A stretch of DNA of 64,000 nucleotides from Watersipora subatra (lineage: Eukaryota; Bryozoa; Gymnolaemata; Cheilostomatida; Watersiporidae). Position numbers and translations under genes: made by a program. Below, piece by piece: positions 27,201 to 33,735 of this stretch. Location of the stretch: the NCBI RefSeq assembly GCF_963576615.1, contig NC_088715.1, forward strand, positions 60,733,802 through 60,797,801, read 5' to 3'. The notes below the pieces were generated by a model that searched no databases, was not told where the DNA came from, and worked only from the letters and a program-made list of their open reading frames with translations. Each line of letters begins with the position of its first letter. Positions within the stretch are counted from its first letter, which is position 1.

Positions 27201-30200
27201 ATATATGTATGTTATACAGTAGCCTAGTACAAAGTACATATATGTATGTTTTACAGTAGTCTAGTACAAAGTACATATATGTATGTTATACAGTAGCCTA
27301 GTACAAAGTGCATATATGTATGTTATACAGTAGTCTAGTACAAAGTACGTATATGTATGTTATACAGTAGCCTAGTACAAAGTACATATATGTATGTTAT
27401 ACAGTAGCCTAGTACAAAGCAAAATGTTGCTCTATGGAGACTCAATGGGCAGGGGCGAGGGGAGATAATTCAAACCCTCCCCCCCCCCTCGCATTAATTA
27501 ACAACGAGGTCTTCAGATTGTGACCTCGCAATTAAGTAAAGACAACTTCTACTTAATCGGTGTACACTCTAGGTGATTCATATTCTAGTTGCGCACTGCT
27601 CATAGTTGTAAGTAAACTACTGTCAGTAGTATGTTTGTTACCTGATTGGGTTAGTTGAGATTCTATTGACAGTGGATAAGTGAATGCATGGTGATGCAGC
27701 ATTATAAGTCATGGTGCAAGAGCTTTAGTAATAGTGGAATGTTTGTAGGCTGGGATAACCCTATGACTCCTTTATAAAAGAGTCATTCGATTCCAATGAA
27801 GTATTTGCTATAAATAGCAAATACTTCATTGGAATCGTTTGCAGCTGGTCGATAGAGTAACTAATGTATCAGTCATATTTTGGTAAAAGTATCGTGTTGA
27901 GGATAACTGCAAGTTCATGAATACAGTAGGGCTCGACGGATATCTGGTACACCACTTAACAATAGATGCTTTTGTTCCCTCGTTTCAAATGCGATCAAGT
28001 TCTGTCTATTTTAATCTTGAAACATCCTGGTAGTCAGATTACCTCAAACAAAAAAAATCACAAATTATAAAAAAAAACACCGATACTTTTACTTCTGATA
28101 GAATCAACTAAAATTTTGTCTAGGTTCATCTTTAAATGCTGAAGTCAGCGAAAAAACTACAAGCAAACCTCGTCTTACGATCGCCTTAACTTATGAAGTT
28201 TTCAACATAAAACCAGAAATTTAAAAAGAAAATTTATCTCAATGTAGGAAATAGTTTACAACATAAAGCGCCAAATATTTGTTAATAAGTAATACAAGTA
28301 ATACAGGACTTTCTTATGTAGTATGAAGCAAAAACTTTACATAATTTCTTTACGTGATGTGGAATTTACGTTACAAGAGATTTATGTTATAGGCGCGCCT
28401 ATTGTATTTTAATTGAAATAATTGTATTCTCTAGTCATAAAATTATGTACATAATTGTACGTTGTTTGTTGGAGGTTCTAACGCCCACTCCAACTGCTCA
28501 GTCAGTCTATAGTCTCTATACCGATTATCACCCACCTCATTGCACAATAGTTTTGGTTCTAATAGATGTGTCACTAACTAGGTGTACAGCCTTTAGACAC
28601 TGACAATGGAATGACTCAGGGTCCGCGAGCTCATTGTGTAGATCATTCTACGGCATCATTGTACAGGTGACACAGTTTTTAGGGTGCCTGACTCCTCCAG
28701 GACAGTTTTTAAACATCTACGCAAATATCTTACATAGAAACTCGTAAAATCACTCAGAGTTTTGAAAAATAGTTATAAGACTGACTCCTGAAACCTCAAT
28801 AGAATTGAACCCTAGCATAAAGCGACAATCCAGTCCGATATCCGCTTTGCATGTTAGAGTCAACATACGTTGGAGCAAATATTCTAATTAGAATACATTT
28901 TATTGTATTTTATTTGTTACGGAGCCCTGAAACCAACGATCGATACTTCTAGTACTCACATATACCCCCAAAACAAATACAGTTGTTTCGATTATTAAAA
29001 CTAAGTAAAAATGACTGTTAAGATCCAAGTTATAGGCCAATGGGAAAACTATATAAATGCAGTAATAACGAGTTGAGAGGTTTTATTCTTACCTTAGAGA
29101 CTGGGAGGCAACTCCTCGCTTTAGCAATAATATGAGTGGTAGAATGTAGCATACTTTGCTGAAACTTAAAATTAGAGACATTTTCAATTTAACTTAATTT
29201 ATATATTTTTTAAACATTTTCATTTTATTGTTACATTTTACTATATTTTTTCACTTTCTCTTAAAAGTCTGTGGTACTTTAAAAAATATTTGACACTTTA
29301 TGTTGTAAATTATTTTCTACATTGAGATAAATATTTGCTCAAATTTCAAATAGCGTGTTAAAAATTCATAAGTTATGGTAATCATAAGACGAGGTTTGCT
29401 TTTAGTTTTTCGCTGACTTCAGCATTTAAAGATGAACTTGCACATCATTTGAATAGTTTCTATCATAAAGTATCCATATTATATTATTATATTATATATT
29501 CGGTACTTTTCTATCATTTGTTATGGTTTTTTGATATTTGACATGGTATGACAGCCAGGCTGTTTTATGATTAAAATCAACAAAACTTGATCGCGGTTAA
29601 AATGCTTGCAAAAAATATGTGCGAAATGATATCACTAGTTGCTATCATCATTGCTAGTTATTATCGTTGCTATCATTGATATCGGCTATGGCATTCAAGT
29701 TGCAGTGTTACCCGTCTCTATTCTGTCAGTCTCTTTGAAACTATAGACATCATAATCATACTTTCACTTGATCTGAGAATTTTAATCGCAATCAAGTTTT
29801 GTCGATTTTATTTTTGGAACATTCTGGAACATCGTAGCGATCAGATGACCACAAACATCAAAAACAATCGCAAGTGATGGAAAAATACAGATATTTTTTG
29901 ATAAAACGTTGTGTAAGTTTATGATCAAGTAGCACATCAAGATGTTATTATTACTAGTAACCTGGCAGATTGGTGAGAGATCGCGAGGTGTGTTGGTAAA
30001 GCACAAAGAATAAGTATACTCACAATACATGCACTTCTAAACATGGCAGTCGAACGATTGCCCCAGGTGGTAGTGTCGTAGCAAGCTGAAAGTTGCTAGT
30101 TCGAATATCATTGAAACCATATTTTTCCCTCACCTCTAAGCATAGCTTCAGATGGACAGACACGACTCTTATCATAGTAAAGAGGAGTATTGTCGCTTGT

Positions 30201-31450
30201 ATTGGTGTTGAATTCACTTGTTCGTAGTGTATTTCTTATGATCAGTTCTGTTAGAGCTTGTTTGACTGTATCAAACCGTTGCTCCCCTCACCAGCTTTTT
30301 CTTTTGGCTAGATTATTCGCAAAGCAGAAGTTTTCAGGGCTCACAACGCTTCATCACATCTCTTGCGCATGGACAATGAGTGTGATGTTTGCGTATCAGT
30401 TAGTAAAAGTGTGTTCATAAGTTGTAATGCTCCAGTTGTTATCTTGTCATAATATTGTCATTCCAATCAGGAAGAATTAGCATTTTTACGCAGAACACTT
30501 GCATATATGCACCAGATCAGCAGGCCATTGTGGGTGGCATGTGAGAAAACCTATCTAAAACACCCTTGGTAGGCGTCAATTGTCATGCAAGTGAAGGTCC
30601 GGGCGTATCACTTGCCGGCTGCCTTATATAAGGAAGGAAAAGTGGTGCTCTATGTTATTCATGAGGCAATATTATTGACTATCGCAAGCCTTTTTCCATT
30701 TGTAATCACAATTGGAAGCTGAAAGAAGCAGCAAAAAGTATCTATATATATAAATATTAGTGTTTGTCTTTTGTTTTCTGTCGTCCCTGTGTCCAGTTAT
30801 AACGATTAAATTCTAGCTATGAAATATCCGCTTCGCAGGGGTTTCATCTCAGAACCTCCAGGTCGGAAGACCAGCGATCTAAACCATACACTACGATTGG
30901 TTAACTGACTGTAGCGATGTAAGGGTTGTGATGACATTCGTTATATCAGTTAAAATACTTGAGGCTATTAACTAGCACAGTTGATTGGTTCATGGAATGT
31001 CACGATTATTAAGCTGGCTTCAAACATGGGTATTGTATTAGTAAAGATTTAGACTACTATAGCTTTGAGGTAAGTTACTCAAATTCATTGGGTAATTATT
31101 TTATTAAGCAATCGACTAGTTATGGTATACATACACTGATGTATGTCAACCCTAGCATTTCCAACAAGAAAATCTCTGTTATCCACCCAACTCTTAAATA
31201 TTAACAGCAAAAAAATGTAAACTTTAATTTATTAAAGAATGTAAATGTAGTCTTAATATTACTATGATTACAGGAATTGCTTTTCCTTGTTAAAGAGTCG
31301 ATGTGTGTGTTGTATGTCACATGTCAGTTGGTACTTTAAGAGTGTAATGTGTTACGCTTTCCTTCAATAACCTGCAACAAACTGTCATATTTCTAACTGT
31401 TTCAGGGAGTCAATCCCCAGGTACGTCATGTAGACCTGGAAATATTGTGA
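2097..31450 (+). CDS. SLC30A9: Zinc transporter 9 (SLC30A9/ZnT9), complete, 15 exons
   Basis: Exons: 2097-2229, 2648-2800, 3676-3775, 4779-4871, 7193-7275, 9033-9112, 11397-11458, 14629-14787, 15168-15303, 15520-15631, 17529-17739, 19870-19980, 22453-22534, 23064-23177, 31406-31450. All junctions are GT-AG and all phases agree. The sum is 1674 nt, 557 residues, close to the 568 of human ZnT9. The N-terminus is Arg/Ser-rich, like a mitochondrial presequence. Residues about 120-214 match the soluble ZnT9 N-domain. The cation-efflux membrane domain runs from about 225 to 441, with HSLAD (261-265) in TM2 and the ZnT9-type Glu-Asp pair (385-386) in TM5. The C-terminal cytosolic-type domain ends in VRHVDLEIL, the family C-terminus. 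ZnT9 proteins are known to export zinc from mitochondria. The start is the first ATG after an in-frame TGA at 2088-2090, in the strong context GCCATGG. Confidence 0.95.
2648..2800 (+). CDS. SLC30A9: SLC30A9 exon 2 (variable N-terminal linker)
   Basis: Residues 46-95, with a split codon at each end. Acceptor TTTCAG|AGAAGG and donor AAGG|GTATGTC. Ser-, Lys- and Asn-rich, with little expected conservation. Accepted because phases on both sides agree. Confidence 0.82.
3676..3775 (+). CDS. SLC30A9: SLC30A9 exon 3
   Basis: Residues 97-128. Contains [18 protein letters not shown], which matches the conserved NNFITGVRAINEFCL stretch of vertebrate ZnT9. Acceptor CTTGTAG|TG and donor CCCGG|GTATGC. Confidence 0.93.
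3944..4400 (+). mobile_element. Dispersed SINE-like repeat, copy 1
   Basis: Shares two blocks with 15775-16165. The first is a leader around TTTATGTAAAGTT and TACGTAA. The second is a body with a tRNA-like A-box segment (GGTGTGTCGACAAAGTACAG) and GCGGGTGTTACAGCGTCGG. The leader recurs inverted at 28270-28410 and the tRNA-like part at 29955-30195 and 41995-42150. It lies in SLC30A9 intron 3. Confidence 0.55.
4513..4574 (+). repeat. G-run tandem repeat, potential G-quadruplex
   Basis: Three or four copies of GGCGGTGATAGGGG with G-runs of 5 to 8. Several runs of at least four G within 62 bp meet the usual pattern for an intramolecular G-quadruplex. In SLC30A9 intron 3, so the G-rich strand is the transcript strand. 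Confidence 0.8.
4779..4871 (+). CDS. SLC30A9: SLC30A9 exon 4
   Basis: Residues 130-159. Contains [20 protein letters not shown], which aligns with RRSPHEDTESFTVYLRSDVE of vertebrate ZnT9. Acceptor ATTTCAG|TG and donor AAACG|GTAAGT. Confidence 0.94.
4983..5077 (-). mobile_element. tRNA-derived sequence (SINE head or tRNA pseudogene)
   Basis: On the minus strand there is an A box (TAGCTCAGTGG) and a B box (GAGTTCAAATCC). Between them GGAG-TTGTAAT-CTCC makes an anticodon-like stem-loop that would read GTA. GGACTG and CAGTCC at the two ends can pair. The T stem is poor and the length is about 94 nt, so a functional tRNA is unlikely. Confidence 0.55.
6951..7060 (+). repeat. Short tandem repeat, about 13-bp unit
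   Basis: Imperfect copies of CTAAGGCTAAGTT, about eight in a row, ending roughly 130 bp before SLC30A9 exon 5. Confidence 0.75.
7193..7275 (+). CDS. SLC30A9: SLC30A9 exon 5
   Basis: Residues 161-187, a charged helix ([17 protein letters not shown]) matching the SLEVWGSPEALAREKKLRK region. Acceptor CTTTTCAG|G and donor TTGAGAG|GTGAG. Confidence 0.92.
7745..7880. repeat. AT-only low-complexity tract
   Basis: Nearly pure A/T with irregular TATAATATTATT motifs in SLC30A9 intron 5. Nothing else is seen here. Confidence 0.6.
8735..9004 (+). repeat. Minisatellite, 41-bp unit, about 6.5 copies
   Basis: Tandem copies containing TCACATGCTACCATGTACTT and ATCATAGTTCTCTCTGTG, differing by few bases. 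Ends 28 bp before SLC30A9 exon 6. Confidence 0.9.
9033..9112 (+). CDS. SLC30A9: SLC30A9 exon 6
   Basis: Residues 189-214. [15 protein letters not shown] aligns with FRNQKILREYRDFLG. Acceptor AATTTTAG|GT and donor CTGGAG|GTATTG, phase 0. It sits between two minisatellites, 28 bp after one ends and about 80 bp before the next starts. Confidence 0.87.
9190..9471 (+). repeat. Minisatellite, 27-bp unit, about 10 copies
   Basis: Copies of AACAGGTAGCTATATAAGAC with ACATGTC. The period is a multiple of three, so it reads as a long open frame on both strands. This is a repeat artefact, not a gene. It starts about 80 bp after SLC30A9 exon 6. Confidence 0.9.
9893..10175 (+). mobile_element. Old, diverged foldback element copy
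   Basis: Weakly but colinearly similar to the foldback family: a left arm with TTTCTATTTTTTGAGATTTG and AAAACTTG, and a right arm with GCGTTTTAACAAAGATCA and GCCGATTTTATTTCAAG. It lies inside the 9608-11147 TIR element, so one inserted in the other. Confidence 0.4.
10385..10696 (+). pseudogene. Unrecognised ORF inside the TIR element
   Basis: An open frame of about 100 codons starting at a GTG, with the first ATG at 10397. The middle is Lys-rich then acidic ([20 protein letters not shown]). I do not recognise a domain. Its place inside a TIR element suggests a transposon-derived remnant, but this is inference. Confidence 0.25.
11158..11316 (+). repeat. Dispersed repeat, about 158 bp, copy A
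   Basis: Closely matches the reverse complement of 17049-17207; shared landmarks are GTTCGTTTTTGAGCTTTTAA and GACATGGTGAA. It starts about 10 bp after the TIR element ends. No coding capacity. Confidence 0.7.
11397..11458 (+). CDS. SLC30A9: SLC30A9 exon 7 (start of TM1)
   Basis: Residues 215-234. [17 protein letters not shown] matches ASVFFKGPGKVVMVAIC. Acceptor CATTACAG|AAAG and donor GCGAT|GTGAGT. Confidence 0.93.
12121..12378. repeat. TA-rich palindromic microsatellite
   Basis: Repeats of ATATAGCAATATATATTGCT, which is close to its own reverse complement, with a (TA)n core. Both strands stay open because there are few stop codons; not coding. In SLC30A9 intron 7. Confidence 0.9.
13048..13099. 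repeat. Perfect inverted repeat, 25-bp arms, 2-nt spacer
   Basis: GTAACTATGTTTACCTACAG plus five more bases, then CT, then the exact reverse complement. Potential cruciform in SLC30A9 intron 7. Confidence 0.9.
13765..13915 (+). mobile_element. tRNA-derived SINE-like element
   Basis: A tRNA-like head with TTGTGGTTAGGTGCG and a B box GAGTTCAAATCC at about 13818, followed by a tail with repeated GACAGACAGAATGACAGAC and a TATATA run. SINE architecture by pattern. Confidence 0.5.
14301..14341. repeat. Perfect inverted repeat, 18-bp arms
   Basis: ACATGACAATCTTTCATG, a 5-nt spacer, then the exact reverse complement. It lies just upstream of a tRNA-like sequence. Confidence 0.9.
14349..14432 (+). 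mobile_element. tRNA-Gly-like sequence (SINE head or tRNA pseudogene)
   Basis: An A-box-like GTGGCACAGACAGTAGTG, an anticodon-loop-like CTGCCAA (GCC) and a B box GAGTTCAACTCCC, ending in GATGCA. The anticodon stem does not pair well, so this is degenerate. Confidence 0.45.
14629..14787 (+). CDS. SLC30A9: SLC30A9 exon 8 (TM1-TM2, metal-site HSLAD)
   Basis: Residues 236-287. Carries TM1 ([13 protein letters not shown]) and TM2 with HSLAD at 261-265, the zinc-coordinating His/Asp of the cation-efflux family. Ends in the conserved NPDHPYG loop, which is split across the junction. Acceptor TTGCAG|TAAC and donor CACCC|GTATGT. Confidence 0.97.
15168..15303 (+). CDS. SLC30A9: SLC30A9 exon 9 (TM3)
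   Basis: Residues 289-333. [20 protein letters not shown] is nearly identical to vertebrate ZnT9, followed by [10 protein letters not shown]. Acceptor TTTTGCAG|TTATGG and donor TGG|GTAAAA. Confidence 0.97.
15520..15631 (+). CDS. SLC30A9: SLC30A9 exon 10 (TM4)
   Basis: Residues 334-370. [20 protein letters not shown] corresponds to LAGSLVSEGATLLVAVNEL. A basic, His-containing loop follows. Acceptor GTGACAG|GCG and donor ATATT|GTAAGT. Confidence 0.96.
15775..16165 (+). mobile_element. Dispersed SINE-like repeat, copy 2
   Basis: Colinear with 3944-4400: the TTTATGTAAAGTTATGC and TTACGTAAGAAATT leader, then GGTCGATAGGTGCAGGTGTT, and a tail of CAGACAGACAG. In SLC30A9 intron 10. Confidence 0.6.
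16301..16924 (+). repeat. Minisatellite, 18- to 23-bp units
   Basis: About 30 copies of TACTAATACCTGTTACTGTA, with or without an extra CCGTA/CTGTA segment, so unit length alternates. Fills a third of SLC30A9 intron 10. Confidence 0.93.
17049..17207 (-). repeat. Dispersed repeat, about 158 bp, copy B
   Basis: Inverted copy of 11158-11316, clearly similar by eye along its whole length. Confidence 0.7.
17529..17739 (+). CDS. SLC30A9: SLC30A9 exon 11 (TM5-TM6)
   Basis: Residues 372-440. [14 protein letters not shown] is the TM5 signature of ZnT9, with Glu-Asp where many other ZnT proteins have His-xxx-Asp. TM6 is [18 protein letters not shown]. Acceptor TTGCAG|TCTCT and donor GGAAG|GTAGGT. Confidence 0.97.
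17862..18293 (-). mobile_element. Foldback (MITE-like) element, full copy
   Basis: Two arms of about 130 bp in inverted orientation, marked by TTTTAGGAGATTTTATTAG at the left and AAATCTACTAAAATTTTG at the right, around a centre of about 170 bp. The centre carries GACCGACAGAATAGAGACG, inverted relative to the copies at 29441, 58918 and 61290. No coding capacity. In SLC30A9 intron 11. Confidence 0.85.
19870..19980 (+). CDS. SLC30A9: SLC30A9 exon 12
   Basis: Residues 442-477. [16 protein letters not shown] matches AIHDVKATDLGLGKVR and opens the C-terminal domain. Acceptor CCCGCAG|G and donor ATCAG|GTAGCT. Confidence 0.95.
20144..20597 (-). repeat. Minisatellite, 27-bp unit, about 17 copies
   Basis: Copies of GAACTAACATATTGGATTAG with TTGGCAT. 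The 27-bp period keeps a minus-strand frame open for 152 codons as a 9-residue repeat. No start context or homology supports a gene. In SLC30A9 intron 12. Confidence 0.93.
20600..22452 (+). other. Remainder of SLC30A9 intron 12, nothing recognised
   Basis: About 1.85 kb of unique-looking AT-rich intron. A 145-codon plus-strand frame (21687-22124) has no recognisable domain and no splice partners. Confidence 0.5.
22453..22534 (+). CDS. SLC30A9: SLC30A9 exon 13
   Basis: Residues 479-505. [18 protein letters not shown] matches FKAEVDFDGRVVTRSYLE. Acceptor TTTGTAG|G and donor CTGAGT|GTATGT, phase 0. Confidence 0.96.
22614..22870 (+). repeat. Tandem repeat, about 78-bp unit with shorter subunits
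   Basis: TTCTCGTCAAGTCTTGGGCA and TTATTAAGTTTTTGGTAAGT recur with a 78-bp period for 2.5 copies. Each is built from degenerate units around TCAAGTCTT. In SLC30A9 intron 13. Confidence 0.85.
23064..23177 (+). CDS. SLC30A9: SLC30A9 exon 14
   Basis: Residues 506-543. [20 protein letters not shown] matches PEELETFMLKHGENIIDTLGA. Acceptor CATAG|GAGATG and donor TTAAGG|GTAGGT, phase 0. The following intron is 8.2 kb. Confidence 0.95.
23451..24230. mobile_element. Non-autonomous PIF/Harbinger-like element, 780 bp
   Basis: Left end AGGTGAAAACACACTAAGCG, right end (inverted) AGGTCCAAACACACTAGGCG; the terminal 22 bp match at 19 positions. Flanked on both sides by TAA (23448-23450 and 24231-24233), the 3-bp TWA target duplication of PIF/Harbinger elements, whose known TIRs look similar. 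Subterminal AGCGATA/GCGATATC motifs are repeated. No transposase is intact. In SLC30A9 intron 14. Confidence 0.8.
24513..25160 (+). repeat. Minisatellite, 25-bp unit, about 26 copies
   Basis: Near-identical copies of ATATAACATATATTATTATT with GTCAA, with rare TGTATT and GGCTATATT variants. In SLC30A9 intron 14. Confidence 0.95.
25161..26900. other. SLC30A9 intron 14, unannotated segment
   Basis: Unique-looking AT-rich intron with no exon or element recognised. A small palindromic patch of GGTACC/CGGTAC lies at about 26555-26600. Confidence 0.5.
26902..27419 (+). repeat. Minisatellite, 37-bp unit, about 14 copies
   Basis: Copies of GTACATATATGTATGTTATA plus CAGTAGTCTAGTACAAA with alternating GTC/GCC variants. 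In SLC30A9 intron 14. Confidence 0.95.
27788..27837. repeat. Perfect inverted repeat, 24-bp arms, 2-nt spacer
   Basis: CGATTCCAATGAAGTATTTG plus four bases, then AA, then the exact reverse complement. Strong hairpin or cruciform potential. Confidence 0.92.
28270..28410 (-). mobile_element. SINE-like repeat fragment (leader part)
   Basis: The reverse complement carries ATTATGTAAAGTTTTTGCTT and ACGTAAATTCCAC, matching the leaders at 3944 and 15775. It sits inside the loop of the composite foldback. Confidence 0.5.
29441..29912 (+). mobile_element. Foldback element, full copy
   Basis: Left arm TTTCTATCATTTGTTATGG ... AAAACTTGATCGCGGTTAAA, centre with CGTCTCTATTCTGTCAGTCT, right arm TTTTAATCGCAATCAAGTTT. 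The left arm contains a small TATTA insertion. Confidence 0.8.
29955..30195 (+). mobile_element. tRNA-derived SINE-like copy
   Basis: GGTGTGTTGGTAAAGCACA resembles a tRNA A box (compare 4228 and 42030). TGCTAGTTCGAATATCATTG may be a B box. The tail is GGACAGACACGACTCTTATC, as at 42105. In SLC30A9 intron 14. Confidence 0.5.
30825..30905 (-). mobile_element. Degenerate tRNA-like sequence
   Basis: The minus strand reads GTAGTGTATGGTTTAGATCG then GGTTCTGAGATGAAACCC, spaced like A and B boxes. Weak evidence. Confidence 0.3.
31406..31450 (+). CDS. SLC30A9: SLC30A9 exon 15 (terminal coding exon)
   Basis: Residues 544-557 and the TGA stop (31448-31450). [12 protein letters not shown] is almost identical to the vertebrate C-terminus [12 protein letters not shown], which makes this tiny exon certain despite its distance. 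Acceptor GTTTCAG|GGAGTC. Confidence 0.96.
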   Translation, partial: GVNPQVRHVDLEIL

Positions 31451-31731
31451 AACTCATCCCTCTTGTCTTCTATGGTATCTGCGGCGGTTGGACGGGTGAA
31501 GTGACTCACTCTGCGAGCAAAAGTCGATCCTTATTGATGAGATTTGATGTCATCATATTTTTATACGAGTAGATTAGTAAAATCTTTTTGGAGTTGTCTT
31601 CCTATTGAGGCAATTTTGAATTTGCCAATTACATCTGTATTACATTCTTCAAAACTGTCTGTAAGATGCTCGTTTTATATGTAATACAAGCACTCTTTAG
31701 CTTTTGTTATACAACTTAACTTGTATATTAT

Positions 31732-31737
31732 AATAAA
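31732..31737 (+). promoter_or_regulatory. Candidate polyadenylation signal of SLC30A9
   Basis: AATAAA 282 nt after the stop codon, in AT-rich DNA. It is the first canonical hexamer seen downstream of the stop. Confidence 0.5.
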
Positions 31738-32715
31738 ATACTAATTGCAATAGTTATCTTTGGGATTCTTTCACAGGGCTCCATTTCCTTCTACGTATAT
31801 GAACATCGTGTTTACTACCTTTTGCTTCATGTTTTTGATGTTTTTTCTATGTTTTTGATATTTTAAACCAACCAACGTTACTGTATCACTAGTGAGTATA
31901 TGACACGCTTTTAGATAACTCAGACCTTATAGACGATGCTACAAGTAAAAGTAGAATGGAACAACTGAAGAATTGATCTCGTAGACCGCTCACCACAGTG
32001 AGCTTTTTATGGTTTACAAACATAGTTACTTGAAGGTCAACTGACAGCATTTGAAAATTAAACTAATCATAGTTTTTTTTTCAACAATGATTTTAATGTT
32101 ATAAGAACACAAGCCAAAACCAGTTTTGGAGACAAAAGACGCAACACAAGCTCCAAGCTGTGATGTAAGGCTTTTTTGCTAAGGCTGTGACGGCCATCTT
32201 TTTGGCCAAACAGGTTTATGAATTGAGATGTCAATGCTGACGATTAACCAATGCGAGACACAAGCTCCTCAGTAGACTGCCATTCATTTATATTCTCTCT
32301 ATCTAGCTGCCACTCTGCATGTTATAGTATTATTTACCAAACTTGGCCAATAATTACAATGCTAGGTCAAAGCAAATTCCACAAATATCTGAAAACTCGG
32401 AGCTGTATTTATGTGTCCTGCATTAACTTTCGAGTAGTGTTTATAGAAGTAAACAAATCGGCTTGTGCATACAGTTTGTGGAGTGCTAGCAAGACGTTCT
32501 TCATTCACGCTAAAAGCAAATTTACAAAATTGTGCATAAAAATAGCTGTTAGCGCGCACTCTGCTTTTTTGTCAAGGATTTTGAACAGACAATTTGTGGC
32601 TAACCTAGCTAACAAAACAAACAATTTTAATGTAATTATATTATTATACAGCACCACAACTGTTTGCAAACGATATTATTCAAAGGTAACAAATATTTCA
32701 GTCCATTTCAAATAT

Positions 32716-33735
32716 ATATAGTACTTTATTGGCATTAATTTCATTTTACAAATAGAAATGTTTTTCAAATTAGGCCATACAACAATAGTAAAACAAAAAA
32801 AAGGGGAAAAGCAACAGTTAGCCATTAAAATTGAATAAATAGTCTGACAAATAGTGTTTAAAATGCCTTTCTCTGCTAAGAGACCGGATATTTGGTGGAA
32901 GATCGTTAAAGCAGCTGGCAATGTCATTTTCAAAATGATTGTTAGTGATTGTATGCAATTTGTTCACATCACGTAAGTTGAAATGAGTTGAGAACCTGTA
33001 ATTGTCATGTAAAAAACGAGGACACAAACCGTGAAAAATCTTGAAACATTGAATTGAAGTAAAATAAATATTTAGCATAGGCAGAGTAAGAAGACGCAGA
33101 GATTTGGAAAGATCATTCGTTGGAACAATATATGCAGGAATATGATGTAGATTTGCAATGAGTTGAAATGCTCTTTTTTGCAACAAAAGTAAATCCTTAG
33201 CGACATATCTTGGAGCTAGATTATAACAAATGTGGATACCATAAATAACATGGCAAAATATAAACTGATAATAAAATGCAATAGCAGATTTTGAGTTCAT
33301 GTATGGCCTGCAAAACTGGAGCAGAGTCAATGACTTCGTGACCTTACTACAAATAGTGTCGACATGATTATTCCAAGAGAGTCGATCTGTCAAAACGAAT
33401 CCTAATAATTTTGTCTCATGTCTACAAGTGATGGATTGACAGTTAGACTTAAAAGTAAAGCTGTTTTGAAGGTTTTCATCAGTATTATAAAGAAGAAAGT
33501 GTGATTTTTGTAAATTGATTGTCATATGATTTGATGTACACTAGTTGCTGATAATTTGCATGATGAGATTGCAGTTCGCCTCAAGAAGTTGCACATCTTT
33601 GTGATAACGAACAAAAACGGTATCATCGGCGTAGGCAAAGCCTTTTGGAACAAGTCTAAGAAGATCATTTACATTATATATATTAAAAAATAATACCGGT
33701 GCAATAAGTGACCCCTGTGACTTTTCATGACTTAA
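32716..33735 (-). mobile_element. 5'-truncated non-LTR retrotransposon (reverse transcriptase C-terminal half)
   Basis: On the minus strand, the frame contains the reverse-transcriptase motif QGS (33709-33717) followed by LIAPVLFFNIY. The catalytic YADD lies at 33622-33633, then the thumb region with LLGFVLTDRLSWNNHV and the Leu-rich tail typical of Jockey/CR1-type elements. An in-frame TAG at 33541-33543 falls where related elements usually have an aromatic residue before the C-terminal region. The 5' part is missing beyond about 33735, the usual result of incomplete reverse transcription. The frame ends at 32818-32820 and the 3' tail carries AATAAA and a TATATA run. It is a dead copy. Confidence 0.9.

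Larger units (their letters stand above)
27973..29912. mobile_element. Composite foldback region with nested inverted repeats, about 1.9 kb
   Basis: 27973-28117 is a solo right arm of the foldback family. It continues into 28118-28275, which is inverted at 29272-29440 (shared TTTAAATGCTGAAGTCAGCG and CAAACCTCGTCTTA). That leads into a full foldback copy at 29441-29912. The arms total roughly 300 bp on each side of a loop of about 1 kb. The loop holds a minus-strand SINE-like fragment and otherwise unrecognised DNA. Confidence 0.75.

Noticed and set aside
32251..32721. Plus-strand frame of 156 codons ending where the retrotransposon 3' tail begins
   Set aside because: No recognisable domain, composition like random AT-rich sequence, no splice support.
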